From NCBI GenBank assembly GCA_019321725.1, contig CM033105.1:13901632-13965631 (forward strand): a stretch of DNA of 64,000 bases. Reading direction: 5' to 3'. The DNA is from Paulownia fortunei. Lineage: Eukaryota; Streptophyta; Magnoliopsida; Lamiales; Paulowniaceae. Position numbers and translations under genes: made by a program. The first letter of the stretch is position 1. The number at the start of each line of letters is the position of its first letter. Of the stretch, positions 1 through 12,496 are shown piece after piece. The notes beneath the pieces were generated by a model. It was not told the origin of the DNA and ran no database searches. It saw only the letters and a list, made by a program, of their open reading frames with translations.

Positions 1-479
1 AACAAGATACAAACAAGCATTAAACTTCTCAACCAATAAGTAATTATCCTAAACTCCTGAACTTCCCCCAAACTTAATATAAGTATTATCCTCAATGATT
101 GAGAGAATTAAAACAAGAGGACTTTCCTAAAAATGGGTGGTGTTTAGTCCTATGTGGGAGGGCGTCATCAAACAAAGATGATAAGTATGCAAGAATGACT
201 GGAGGTTTTCTTTCGGATTTAAAACCCTATTATACGCGTATATCGTGACATGCTGCTTTTCTTTTCTGCAATTTTTGAATTCTCATTCTTTAACCTGCCA
301 AAATAAGTAAAATATCAAGGAACAATCATCATGATATGAAACAACATAAGAATAACAAGAAATAAAACAACACATACAAAAACAAGAGTAGAGAGCTTGG
401 GTTGCCTCCTAACAAGTGTTTTGTTTAAAGTCTTTAGCTAGACCAACACTGAATACCTTTGGTTGCTTCTCCAAGTGGA

Positions 480-1560
480 AGATTAGACATCTTTTGAATT
501 TCATTTTCATAATAATATTTCAACCTTTGTCCATTGACACAAAATAATGTGACATCCCTACCTTTGAGCTAACCTCCCCAAATGGAAATGTCTTGTTGAT
601 AATGAAGGGATCAGACCATCTTGATTTCAATTTTCCCAAAAAAGTTTTAATTTAGAATTGAAAAGCAACACAAGTTGCTCGGGTTGAAATTCTCTTCTCA
701 AATCATTTTATCCTGCCATTGTTTTGTTCTTTCTTTATAAATTTTAGCATTTTCATAGGCATCAAACCTAAATTTCTCTATTTCATTGAGTTGCAACAAT
801 ATTTTTTCTCCAATTATCTTTGTATCAAAATTTAATTATTGCACAACCCAATATACTCTATGTTCTAGCTCAACAGGGAGGTGACAAGCTTTACTAAAAA
901 CTAATCGATAAGGAAACATACCTATAGGAGTTTTATATGTTGTACGGTATGCCCATAATACATCATCAAGCTTATGTGCCCAATCCTTTCGATTAATGCT
1001 TACTATTTTCTAAAGGATTTACTTCACTTCCCGATTTGAGATTTCGACTTGTCCATTTGATTGAGGATAGTATCCAAGAGATACCTTGTATCTTACACCA
1101 TACTTAGCCAAATGGTTATTAAACATTTTATTGCAAAAATAAAAACCTTCATCACTTACAATTGCTCTAGGTGTGCCAAAACAAGTGAAAATGTATTTAT
1201 GCAAGAATTTAAGCACTACCTTAGCATCATTAGTAGGTGTGGCAATTACATCTATCCACTTGGAGACATAACTCACAACAAGCAAAATGTATGATCGATC
1301 ATTTAATGAAGAAAATGGTCCCATGAAGTCAATTCTCCAAACATCAAAGAGTTCAACTTTCAAAGCTCATGGCATCTAGTAGTTGTTCCAGCCCTTTGAC
1401 ACCGGTCACATATCTGTAGAAAAGCATAACAATCTTTAAACAAAGTTGGTCAATAAAAACTGGATTGCAATACCTTAGAAGCTCTCCTTGTAGGTCCAAA
1501 ATGACCACCACATGGGGATGAATGACAATGCTTAAAATTTTATTTGTTTCCTATATTGGA
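480..1560 (-). pseudogene. Athila-like integrase remnant
   Basis: Translated fragments cover the integrase catalytic core (WRIDFMGPF, then IVSDEG, then YYPQSNGQVE) and the C-terminal part (about 480-960), including a [12 protein letters not shown] stretch typical of gypsy integrases. Only 1019-1363 is open for more than 100 codons. The rest needs several frameshifts. It is the 3' end of the pol region of the element spanning 1-7075, and is non-functional as it stands. Confidence 0.8.
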
Positions 1561-1630
1561 ATGCATCTTCGAGTCACAGAATCTGAACACCTTTTGAAGA
1601 GCAAGGATCATCCATGGATATGATTTCACA

Positions 1631-3120
1631 TCATGTAAGAATTTTTTTCTTTTGATGATATATGAGGCCCGAGGACAATAATCCACCTGCAAGATAATTC
1701 ACAAAATCTACATACCAAGGTAAATTATCTTTGATTGCCAAAATACACTCATCTGGGAAAAATTCTTCAATTGGCCCTTCAAAGTTCTCATTTTTATGCT
1801 CCAACCTTAATAAGTGATCAGCCACCATATTTTCACTTCTCTTCTTATTTTTGATTCAAGATCAAATTCTTAAAGAAGGAGTATCCACCAGATTAGCCTT
1901 GGTTTGCATCCTTTTTAGCAAAGAGGTACCTAATAGTAATATGATCGGTATACACTATCACCTTAGTACCTACAAGATAAGCACAAAATTTTCAAATGCC
2001 AAAATAATGGCTAAGAGATCTTTTTCAGTGGTGTGTAATTAGTTGGTCATCATCAAGTGTTCGGTTTGTATAGTACATGACCCTATAAAATTTCTCTCTT
2101 ATTTGCCTAACAACGATCCAACCGCATAATCACTAGCATCACACATAAGCTCAAATGGTTGGGTCCAATCCGATACCACCTAAAAGGAGCTAAAATAAGA
2201 GTCTTCTTGATGTGATTAAAGGCCTGTAGGCAATTAACATTAAAATTAAATGGTCTATCTTTTCCAAAAGGTTGCACAAAGGTTTTACAATTTTTGAAAA
2301 ATCTTTAATGAATATTCTATGAAACCGGCATATCCCAAAAAACTATGAATAGTTTTCACATTGATTGGTGGTGGAAGTTTTTCAATAGCAATAATTTTTG
2401 CTCGGTCTGCTTCAAGTCTTTCGGAGGACACCAGGTGACCTAAATAATACCTTCTTTTACCATAAAATGACACTTTTTCCAATTTAAAAACATGGTTAGT
2501 CTCCTCATATCTCTACAAAACAAGAGAAAGATTATGTAGCCATATATCGAATGAGAAGCCAAATACTGAAAAATCATCCATAAAATTTCCATTATCTTCT
2601 CCACCATATCAAAAAAATTGCCATCATCCATCTTTGAAATGTGGCTGGGGCATTGCATAATCCAAATGGCATCCTTCGAAAAGTAAAAATACCATAAAAA
2701 CATGTGAATATTATTTTCTCTTTGTCTTCGGGTGCTATGATAATTTGATTGTACCCCAAGTAACCATCAAGAAAATAATAGTATTGATACCCTGTAAGTC
2801 GGTATAACATTTGATCAATAAATGAGAGGGAAAAATGGTGCTTACGAGTAGCTTTGTTGAATTTTCTATAATCAATACATACTTACCAACCTGTAACTGT
2901 TCTAGTTCGTATTAGTTCATTGTTATCATTTGAATTATGATCATGCCACCTTTTTTAGAACTACTTGAGCCACACTCGCCCAAGAACTATTAGAAATTGC
3001 ATAAATAATTCAGGCATTCAACCATTTCAAGGCTTTATTTCTTACAACCTTTTTCATTGCAGGATTTAGTCTACATTGATGTTCAATAGATGGTTTGTAA
3101 GATTCTTCCATTAATATTTT
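1631..3120 (-). pseudogene. Athila-like reverse transcriptase / RNase H remnant
   Basis: Fragments in all three minus-strand frames match reverse transcriptase in order. 2592-2810 contains FLDGYLGYNQI and RMPFGLCNAPATFQ. 2285-2482 contains GHLVSSE and the FLGYAGF motif that closes the RT thumb. RNase H is mostly unreadable. 1631-1828 holds the VADHLLRLEHK stretch that joins RNase H to integrase. There are many internal stops. It lies between the protease and integrase remnants of the same element. Confidence 0.8.
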
Positions 3121-3499
3121 ATGCATGACAATTGAATGACTAATATCTTTTAAATTAGAAATTGATCAACCAATAGCAGATTTATGCTATCTTAAAACAC
3201 GAAGCAACTTCTCAACCTCTAAAGGAGATAGGGATACTGAAATAATTACCAAGTAAGTGTTGTTAGCACCTAAAAATTCATACCAAAAAATGCTCGGGAA
3301 GTGCTTTCAACTCCGGTGATATTATTTGTTCCTTGATTGTGGTATCTGCTATTGCTTTCTTGCATTTATCCTTCGTCAACTCCACCTCTCCTAATTCAAG
3401 AAATAGAAAGTAATGCATTAAATCCTTATTATCAATATCATGGCCATTACCTTGTATTATAGAATAAACAATACATTGCTCTAAAGGTTCGGTAGAAAT

Positions 3500-3925
3500 T
3501 TATTTGAGAAAATGATCATGCAAGCAAGTTTCAAATATTTCAATCATATTACAAGTATGTGGTTCCTCTTGAAACTTCAATGCACGATAAATATTAAACA
3601 CCATTTTATCCTCATTGACTCTTAGAGTTAATTCACCGCATTGCACATCAATCAAAGTAGGCCCGATAGCAAGGAATGGTCGACCAAGAATTAAAGGGAT
3701 ATCTTGATCTTTCTCCATATAAACACCACAAAATCTGCAGAAAATATGAATTTATCCACTTTTACCAATACATCTTCAACAACTCCTCTTGGATAGGTGA
3801 GAGACCTATCTGCCAATTGCAAGGTGATAGTGGATGACTTGACTTCTCCAATTCCTAATTTCCTGAAAACAGAAAGTGATATCAAATTAATGCTTGCTCC
3901 AAGATCACATAATGCTTTATCAAAG
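3500..3925 (-). pseudogene. Athila-like retropepsin (protease) remnant
   Basis: The minus strand at about 3890-3920 encodes CDLGASIN, the aspartic-protease active-site loop in its gypsy form (D-L/S-G-A-S). It is followed by LGIGEVKSSTITLQLADRS and, in a shifted frame (3500-3718), IPLILGRPFLA, the C-terminal flap-side motif of retropepsins. At least one frameshift separates the two parts. The domain sits between gag and RT as expected. Confidence 0.8.
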
Positions 3926-4069
3926 AAAGATCTTTAGGTACAAGGAATAGTAAATCTCCCTGGATCCTTCAATTTTTGAGAATTTTTTTTCTGTAAAATA
4001 GTACTAACTCCTCTATGAGATTCACAGTTTCAAATTTCACTAATTGTCTTTTTCTTGACATCACATCTT

Positions 4070-5926
4070 TTATGAACTTGGAGCAGTTGAGCATTTGTTC
4101 AAGAGCATCTGCAAAAAGAATGTTGATATGAATTTCTTAAATATATTCAAAAAATTTACAAATTGTGAATCAATCTTTATCTTTTGAAATCTTTGTGGAA
4201 AAGGAATGGGAACATTAAATTTAGGATAAGTTTCAAAGTTAGGAGTAGATTTCAACTTCAGCTCCTGTTTGTTCATTTGATTACTTCCCTTCTTCCTTTG
4301 TTGTTCCTCCACAGGACTTTGACTCAAAGTGTTTGCCATTGGCTCATCAATGTTAGAACTTTCTATTTATGGCCACTTGATTTTAGTTCCACTTTGAAAT
4401 TGGATGGCTTTCCAATGCTCCTTTGAATTGATTTTCGTATCGCTTGGAAAGTTTCCTTTATGTTTTTAAGCATTAAATTCAGTAACAAGTTGTCAATTTG
4501 AGTTTTCATTTATTTCATTTGAGCTCCTAAACTTGAAGCTAGCTGCCATAATTGAGTCTCAATGTTGTCTATCTTTATTTCATCCTTATTCAATCGGGCT
4601 CTTGTCTCACCATTGAAAGTGCTTAGCAAATCCTCCAATGATGCCTTTCTCTCACCTACTTGAGAGTTGGGATTTTGTGGATTGTTGTAACCTAGTGGGG
4701 GTTGAAGCATATTTCGATTGTTGGCAAAGGAAAAGTTCTCATAATTTTTATGCCCCGGATGGTAGTGAGTAGGTAAATGATTTTCTCTAAAATTAAAATT
4801 GCGGTTATTGACAAAGTTTACCTACTCATTACCTTTAGTTTCTATAAATGAAGTGCTAGTGGATGCCATGGAATCCATTACTTGAGAAGCTCCACTAGAA
4901 GTCCAAGCTGCAAATTGGTTAGAAAGAGCAGAAACTTATGTAGCTAATTGTGTAAATGAATCTACCTCAAGAACACCAGCAACCTTTTTAATAGCAGACC
5001 TCTCAGAAGGCCATTGATATCTATTAGTAGCTATCTCCTCAAGCAAAATATGGCTTTGTCTGTAGTCTTAGACATTAAAGTCTCACTTGCGGCAACATCT
5101 ATTATAGTTTGAGTTTTCTCGTTTAAACTATTATAGAAGTATTGTACCTATTGTCAATCCTCATAACCATGTTGAGGTCACCTTCTTAAATAATCCTTAA
5201 ACCTTTCCAAGCTTCATATAGTGGCTCAAAATCTTGTCAGCGGAATTGAGCTATCTCACTCTTGAGTTGAAGAATCTTGCTTGGGGAAAGTACTTAGCTA
5301 GAAATTTTTGTGTCAAATCATTCTAACTCGATATTTTACTTAGTGCATAAGATTGTAACCATAGCCTAGCTTTGTCCTTGAGTGAGAATGGAAATAAACG
5401 AAGTCTAATGGCATCGTTGGGCACTCCATTCATTTTGATAGTGTCACAAATCTCCAAAAACATGGCTTAGTGTGCATTAGGATCTTCCAATGCACTTCTT
5501 CCAAATTGATTCTATTGCACCATGCTAGTGAGAGCTGGTTTAAGCACAAAATTATTGGCATTATCGGTTGTCGAGCTATCCCAGAGTAGTTTTAGTTCAC
5601 GGTTGGTTGAAAATAGTCCCAAATAGCTCGTTGTGGTGGTGGTTGTTGCAATGGAAGATTAGCATACACAGTAGCATTGTTGATGTTATCTGTCATGGCT
5701 TGATTGTTAAATCTTTTTGGCACTCTAATAGCTTGAAGAGTCCATTCAATTTCTAGATCAAAATAACCCAAGTCAAGACTCCTAGCCTTATGCATACAAA
5801 TACATATATTCCAATGCAAGGCAAGACAACATCAAAATATGGGAAGAAAGTAAAAATAATCTAAACTAAGATCAGGACAAAGTCATAACAATATTAATCC
5901 AATTATGATAAAACAATCCCCGTCAA
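4070..5926 (-). pseudogene. Athila-like gag remnant
   Basis: The N-terminal end (5592-5819) includes a RAIWDYFQPTVN stretch typical of the start of Athila/Tat gag. Between about 5150 and 5500 the minus strand, with stops, encodes a retrotransposon gag core (LKDKARLWLQS, then FLAKYFPQARF). 4510-4710 encodes a polar C-terminal segment. No intact zinc knuckle was seen. It is disabled by multiple stops. Confidence 0.75.
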
Positions 5927-5934
5927 TGGCGCCA
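5913..5934 (-). other. Primer-binding-like site
   Basis: On the minus strand TTGGCGCCATTGACGGGG follows the 5' LTR. A TGGCGCCGTTGCCGGGGA-like site is characteristic of Athila/Tat gypsy elements just inside the 5' LTR. Two bases differ here. The priming tRNA was not verified. Confidence 0.65.
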
Positions 5935-5940
5935 AAAACT

Positions 5941-7075
5941 TGTTCATGAAATATTTTTCAAACTGCAGGTGCACGGTGTCAAGTTTTAATACAACGATAA
6001 GTTGAGTATCATATCCATAAGGATTGTATCAAAAATTGCATCTAGTACTATAGTTAAAATAGCCCTAATTTTATATAGAAAATTGAGTGATGATTGGTAA
6101 ACAAAGTAGAGTAAGATAAAAAATGCAAAGACAAAAGTGGAGTTCTTAGAAACAATACAACGAACACCTTATGAGCAAGAAATTGTAGATAAATGACTCA
6201 CCTAATTATCAGCTATGTTCTTCTTCAAAAACATACCAATTCAAGTCAACAACACATGTAAGTTAAGAATTCTTAAGCTCATTAATTCCCTCTCTCAAGT
6301 GCCGAATTGACTATGAGTTCTAACATGAATTTCAATAGCTCTATAAAAATTCAAGAATAATACTCTACAAAAGTTCAATAAATTCTTCTTTAAAACTTCA
6401 AAGGTTTCATAAGCTTCTCAATTATATGATTTATAGGTTGTGTTATCCTTATGATCATGTATAATCTTCCATCTCTCGAGTATCGAATCTCATATATCAA
6501 ACAATCTCAATTAATGGTCAAATAATCAAGATGCAATACTAAACAAGATAACACAAACAAGATAAATAACTTGAACTAATATTGTTTGGAACTTAAAACA
6601 TAGGATCAAATAAGGTTATATCACCCTCTAGAAAGAAAAGTTTAGTTCATTATAGATGAATACAACTTCAACAAAAATATAAGAAAGAGCATGGAAATTA
6701 TTCACCAATTTGTGAAGTGAGAGGAATGGTTGAAGCTCTCCTTGTCTTCAACAATGGCTACCTTCTCTCCAAGAATGGCTTCCTTCTCTCCAAGAAAGGC
6801 CCCTTAAGGCAATGCCCATCTTCCTATGATTCTCCCTTTTCCCTCAAGATTCTTCTAAAAACCCCTGAAATCCTTTTTCCTCTTTTCTTGGCTTTTCCTC
6901 ATTCTTCTCTCCACCAAACTCTCTTTTCTTAGCAAGTTGTAGCCCTATTTTTCTCTAACATACTCTTTTTACTTAGCAAGTTGTAACCCCCCAAGAGATC
7001 TCCAAAGTCTTTTTTGAAGGTATCTTCTATAGTTCCCCATAATTAATGTCCAAAATTCGAGTAAAAATTATCACA
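5941..7075 (-). repeat. 5' LTR of the Athila-like element at 1-7075
   Basis: On the minus strand the LTR begins near 7075 (TGTGATAATTT; 7073 is an alternative TG) and ends at 5941 with ...TGAACA. This is followed at once by AGTTTTTGGCGCC, the same junction form seen after the 5' LTR of the complete Athila-like element at 16458. Length is about 1.13 kb. The right edge is set by where copia A gag-protease homology starts (about 7085), so it is certain to about 10 bp only. Confidence 0.7.
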
Positions 7076-7099
7076 CTTTCAAAAAAATTCTTGGTATCC

Positions 7100-7900
7100 A
7101 ATAGAAGCATCATTAACCGAAAGGTTAACTTCAACAAAGAACATAGCAAAATTTTTCTAGTAATTTGCAAGGTATTCCTTGCAGTTCCTCTTCCAATGCC
7201 CTAGCTTGCCATAGTAGTACCACTTATCTTCAACTTTGGAATCTTTCTTCACTCCAACAGAGGCCTTCATGCCCTTGCCCTTCTTCCAATAATCCATCTT
7301 CCCTTTTTTCGACTTTTTTGGTCTTAAATTGGGATAAAGAGGCAATAAGCATGATTGGCTTCTCCTTTTTCATGGTGGATTGACCTACTTTTAATATGTT
7401 AACTAGCTTAGTGATGGTAATATCCATCTTATGCATGTTGAAGTTCACTATAAAGGAGACTAATAGCAATGGCAGAGACTGTATGATAAGATCCACATAT
7501 AGTTTATTGTCCATATTGACTCCAAGGGACTCGAACCTTTCGAAAATGCTCATCATCTTCAGCCCATATTCTTGGACTGGAAATCCTTTTATCATACGAC
7601 ATCAAAATAGCTCTTTCAAGATTTGATATCTCGCATGCCTTGTATGTCCACCATACAATTCCTTCAGATGAGGTGAATATCAAAAACATGTGTCATATTC
7701 TCATGTTGCCTCTAAACTCATTTTCCATTGATGTTATCATATAACACCGAGCTTGCAAATCATCCTAAACTTATGAGGCCATATGATACTAAGTGTTAAA
7801 CATGACCAATCAAATATCCATGTGAGTATGACAACTAAAGTATATCCCATGTCTCGTGGCCAACACCCTTAGCCCTCTTACCCATTAGCATTTCCATGCT
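7100..7900 (-). pseudogene. Copia A gag remnant
   Basis: The largest open piece (7230-7595) gives a copia gag (UBN2-type) stretch: GFPVQEYGLKMMSIFERFESLG, then LYVDLIIQSLP. 7157-7345 continues to a zinc-knuckle-like GKLGHWKRNCKEYL in which the first cysteine positions read W-Y-Y-Y, so the CCHC finger is damaged. The stretch around 7090-7150 (VEVNLSVND) matches the copia G gag-protease junction (40300). The frame changes at least twice. Confidence 0.8.
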
Positions 7901-7999
7901 AGTAGTGGTCAAACTATTACCTCCACTTAGCACATTCCATGACTCGTGGCCAAAGGATTAAGCATGGCAACGTTTCACATGCCAACTACTTTTAACGGA

Positions 8000-9200
8000 A
8001 GGCATGAACAATTAGGCCCGGCCCATTATTGCCCATTTTCACTTGATATAGAATTTACATATAAATTCTCAATTGAAATTATTTCAACTGAGGATTTAAT
8101 TTCCAAGACCTCATTAATTATTCTAAATTATTTATTTAATGTGCCATTATCCTAGTGATTGGAAGCATAATCTTAAGAAAAACATTAAATAAATCATGCA
8201 TGTATCTCCATACATACATAACTAAAAGGGATGATCATTGGTCATATCCAATGTGATACACTCAAGCCAAAGTGTATTTAGGTAAATTTAAGGGTATTAA
8301 TCAAATGATAAATAGATCCATATCTATTATATGAATGCATCCCCATACATTCATAGGCCTTCATTCTTTGCTTCTCCATCTTACTCCTTCTTCTTGTAAT
8401 GTCCACCAAATTACAAAAATAAAACCTCGCCACCTATTAACTACTCACATTAGAACTGTTATCACCTAATAAGAAACTTTAGAATTTCTTCCATGGGAGG
8501 TACATAGAAGGGAGATAAAATTTTATGTTCATAGAAAAATAGAGAAAGGCTAGACTCACAGGCCTCATTTTAATCAAAACCCAAAAGAATTAAAACCATA
8601 CATAGAATATCTAATAAAGCTCTAGGCTCCATGATCATCCACATCCACTATATGCTTAATCAATCATCACATAAATTATCCAAAGCATATAGAATTACCA
8701 TTCTTTATGTGTCGATGTAGATTTGCAATTAATCATTTTTTTATCATTAATAAAAATGTCCTTTTTATTAATTTTAAATTAATAATTAATATTAAAATTT
8801 AATTGACCCCAAAAATTCTTATGTAATAGCTACATATTTGAAAATGAAATGAACGTGTTATCGTATTGTGCGATAGGGGTTGTGGTGCCTGGCATTCTGC
8901 TAGACAGGCTCCACGGTGTCGCTTGGCAATACTGTGTTGTGGTTCAATTTTCTCGTCTTGTGGCACAGGCTAATGCTATTAAGCCGCAGAGTCAGACATT
9001 CTATTCGGTCGACTCTATTATGTTGCGATGAATCAATCTTTTTATTTTTGGGAATAATTCCCACCTCAGTTCCAACTCAGAAAATTAATCCTAAAAAAAC
9101 AAAAATCCAAAAAATATTTTATCGCACATAAATAATTTTAATTTTATCACATAAAGATTCTCAGGCATCATTTGCAAAAATAATAACAATGCATAAACTT
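8000..9200 (-). other. Copia A untranslated leader with GC-richer island
   Basis: There is no supported coding sequence here. The stretch lies between primer-binding site and gag of copia A and aligns by eye in part (7750-8200) with the leader of copia G (41300-41760). 8849-9031 is conspicuously GC-richer than its surroundings. Its short plus-strand ORFs are not recognised and are probably incidental. Confidence 0.55.
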
Positions 9201-9201
9201 A

Positions 9202-9214
9202 GGCTTTAATACCA
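9202..9214 (-). other. Copia A primer-binding site
   Basis: The minus strand reads TGGTATTAAAGCC, two bases from the TGGTATCAGAGCC site complementary to initiator methionine tRNA that plant copia elements use. It lies one base inside the LTR end (9216). Confidence 0.75.
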
Positions 9215-9215
9215 C

Positions 9216-11405
9216 TATTAGGTTCGCATAATCAAGGAGTAGCAAATGTAGTGAAAATTTAAAATTTTCAACAATTAAAATAAAGCACACATCATATAGA
9301 AAAAGGCATATCCCAGATTCGTTGTGATTATTCAGTTTTTGTTTTTGATTGTTTGCTTAATAATTAAAAATAAGAGTTCCATGGGTATGAAGTAATTCAG
9401 ACTATTATCCTCCTCATGAACTCTTAGTAGGAGTTCCAAAAAAGATTCGCCGAGGGCTCCAGATGTAAACCCTGTAAGTGTATGTACACCATGAGTAAGG
9501 AATTCTTTCTAGAAAATTCAAAGTTCTTTATTCTAAACTAGAATATAGGAGTGTTGTTTAATTCTTGGATCAACTTGTGATAAAAAAATTAAACAAATGA
9601 TAAAAAAGTTGAAACCTTTTGATAGAGAGAAGAAAACAAGAAGAGATGAGAAGAAGGGGGCTGAAAATTGCTTGTTGAAGCACCCTAAAATAAAGGCCAT
9701 ATGGTGTGTATTTATACACCCTTGTGTTGCCCTAATCTAATTAGGTAACTTGATCCTTCCATCTCCATCTTGTATCTTGTTTTCCATCCAAGACAAGGGT
9801 TCTCTTGATTCTTCAATCCAAAACTCCTAATGAGCCTCTTCTACGAGCCCATTAATTTGGGTTTAGGCTATAATTAATTTAATCAAAAATTAAACAAGTC
9901 TAATTTAATTAATTGATCCAATCAGTTAATTAATTAGTTCCATTTAGGCAATCTAATTTAATTAATCCCAATTAAATAATCATATTATTTAATTAGTTAA
10001 CTCATTACATTAATTTATGTTTATCTTAATTAATTAATTAATTAATTATTTCTATCTAGGCAACCTAATCAAATTATGTCCAATTAAATAAGTATATTAT
10101 CTAATTAAATAAATTAATTTAACTCCTTAAATTAATTTATGCATATCTTAATTAACAGATTTAATCAATTAATTAATTCACTTTCCTGAGCCCCTAATCT
10201 TAATTAGGTCGATTTAAATAATCATATTATTTATTTGGATAAAGTAATTTAACTCTTTGAATTAATTCTAGCTCCAGTTAAGTTATCTACATTAATTAAT
10301 TTAATCAAACTCCTTGGATCACTTTCTAAATTAGAAGTGGACTTTCTCATTTTGTGTGGGACCCCTTAGGTTCACAACTGAGTTAGAAGTGAGCTTGCAA
10401 CTCTTCCACTTAGTGAATAATTAATATACTACTTAATTAACCTTACCTCACAAGTCATGAGAAGCACCTAGTAGTGCATCACTACTACCTAGTCTAAGGT
10501 AACTGAGTAAGTTAATCTATTTTAATTACAAGTATTATGTAAATATGACCCTTCTATCAACTAGTCTCTCGATTAAGTTTGGGGTACAGATTATTAATCA
10601 AAACCTATTTTTTGACTTAATAACTATGATTCCATTTCAAGTCACATTGACCTTTTGATTAATCATTAGAAACACAAGGTCTTCGAGGTTACCATTCGTC
10701 CTACCTTGGCCATGGTCTTGGGAGTCATGGGCGGTGAAACACAAGGTCTTCGAGGTAAAAGACTATAAAAATATCAGAGATTCACCTATTCTACTAGATA
10801 GGTTAATAATCCTTTGTTGGCTACTTCTTAACCTTCATACACAAAGATATTACACCCAACGTAAACACTTTATGAATGTCATGTAATCAAAAAATATAAG
10901 AAAGTGCAACATGTCGTACACAAGGTTACCATGGTGCCTCAAGTCTAATGACTAACTAATGTACTATCAAAACTAGAAAATTCTCATTCGGGGAATAGTA
11001 TTTCCAATTGAGAATTTTTCATGGGCTAGTTTGTTGTACTTGTTCTCTTGCATATACCCGCATACATGTACTAGAATCACCACGTCAATGCCTATGGAGT
11101 TAGATATCTTTCTTTCAAGTATGCATTGTGTGTACGAGTCTATTAGGCTTATCAATATCCCATCTCAATAAACCCTCAACTTAGAATGAATTTAAGATCA
11201 AATCTATAGAGGCATATTCCATGATCACCATCATATGTGTGACCATACCCCATAGTTATGTATGATCTGACTTTATCTAATTGATAAAACAACTAAAGAT
11301 AAAGAATGCCTATATTTTTAATAAACTTTTGAATAAGATTGTTCATACAAGAGTATAGAAGCTAGCCTAAGCAAGTGGCTTGTCCGGCACTACTCTAAAA
11401 AATCA
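9216..11405 (-). repeat. 5' LTR of copia A
   Basis: It starts on the minus strand with TGATTTTTTAGAGTAG (11405) and ends GCGAACCTAATA (9216). The same start (TGTTAGAGTAG) and end (GCGAACCCAACA) bound the solo LTR at 13392-27581 and the LTR fragments at 42386 and 36181. Length is about 2.19 kb. It contains long TTAATTAA-rich stretches (9850-10320) shared by every copy of this LTR family in the window. Confidence 0.8.
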
Positions 11406-12496
11406 TTTTCAAGAAAAGTGGTATTTATTGATATAATCACCTTCTTGTCTTGATGATTATAAAACAAATCTCCTCTTGTGCCTTTAGGGTATGCCACAAA
11501 CAGAAACACTTCTAATCATGGTTGCAACTTTCCATTCTTTCCTTCCAGCACATTTGTCTACCCAAAAAAATCATTTATTTAATTTTTATTTATTTATTTG
11601 TTGCTTGTATGAGATATAGATTGTCATGCATAATATTATTTCATTCATAATACCCACTCGTAGTCATTGCAGAATGTCATGCATACTTGCCATCACAATA
11701 AATAGTTTAATTTGGGATGTCCTATAGGATAGAAGTAGAATTGTTTAAAATAATCGATTAAACATGTGATCTTATTTTAATAGTCAAATTCATAGAATCA
11801 CAATTTTAATTTAAGGTTTTATTATTAAACGTTAATAATTATTAGCTTAGGTTGTTCTGAATAATGTGTTAATAGGCCTACTAATATGATTGGACATAGC
11901 TAAATCAAATTAAGATATAGAAATATGTTAATTAGAAACATTAGGTCTTTATAGAACACTTAATGTAAAATAATGAATGGGAAAGAGGTATGTGACATTA
12001 TATTCCACGGTCTCCATTATTAATGCATCACTGTGAGACTTAAATGGCGCCTCGTGACGCTATGATTTTGTCCTGCCTACTAAGGGTGCCTAATTTAAGT
12101 CAATATCAAGGGTGGTTTCTTAATGATAGAAATTTTCAATATATTTCAAAATCAACCTATGCTACAATGGAAATTGTTGGTGAAATCTAAAATAATGGGT
12201 CACATTCATATAGGTGTAATTAAAAGTTAGTTTAGTTGCATCTTGACCGATTAAATGGTAGTTAATAAATGGATGAAAATATGGGATAATTTGATGATTC
12301 ATTTATTAATTGAGATGGTCTCGATTCAATTATCTTTAATAAGACATACCCTATGATAGCATATCAAATGTGAGATTAAATTATCATGGAATTTGTAAAT
12401 TGGTTATATGTTCATGCATTGTGCATCATGCGTCACATTTTTCATTTGATATTCATACAAGTGTTGAATGTTATTTGTTTATTAATTTCAGAAATC
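11406..12496 (+). other. Leader region of copia H, no coding sequence
   Basis: AT-rich stretch between the outer end of copia A and the gag start of copia H. It resembles a copia untranslated leader (for example the run near 12000-12080 just upstream of gag), but no LTR end or clear primer-binding site was found. The 5' LTR of copia H was either lost or replaced by copia A. Confidence 0.4.

Larger units (their letters stand above)
1..7075 (-). mobile_element. Athila-like Ty3/gypsy element, decayed, 3' LTR outside window
   Basis: Read on the minus strand the order is 5' LTR (7075-5941), primer-binding-like site, gag, protease, reverse transcriptase, RNase H, integrase and a 3' untranslated region running off the left edge. 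The reverse transcriptase region (about 2900) carries the insertion ending in a TRTVTGW-type motif that is usual in the Athila clade. Almost every domain is broken by stops and frameshifts, so the copy is dead. The right end lies inside the gag-protease region of copia A, showing that this element inserted into copia A. The 3' LTR and its target duplication are not in the window. Confidence 0.85.
7076..11405 (-). mobile_element. Copia A: Ty1/copia element, 5' LTR, leader and gag only
   Basis: On the minus strand the order is a 2.19-kb 5' LTR (11405-9216), a primer-binding site (9214-9202), a long untranslated leader (about 9200-8000) and gag (about 7900-7100). The element is cut at the start of the protease by the Athila-like insertion at 7075. 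Leader and gag resemble copia G at 41760-40320, so they are one family. The remainder of pol would lie left of the window. Confidence 0.8.

Noticed and set aside
8849..9131. Two overlapping 60-71 codon ORFs in the GC-richer island
   Set aside because: They lie in the untranslated leader of copia A on the opposite strand to the element. No domain or conservation could be seen.
10021..10060. TTAATTAATTAATT arrays as CRISPR-like or regulatory repeats
   Set aside because: They recur in each copy of one copia LTR family (9850-10320, 14460-14760, 43450-43640). They are AT-rich LTR sequence, not spaced repeats.
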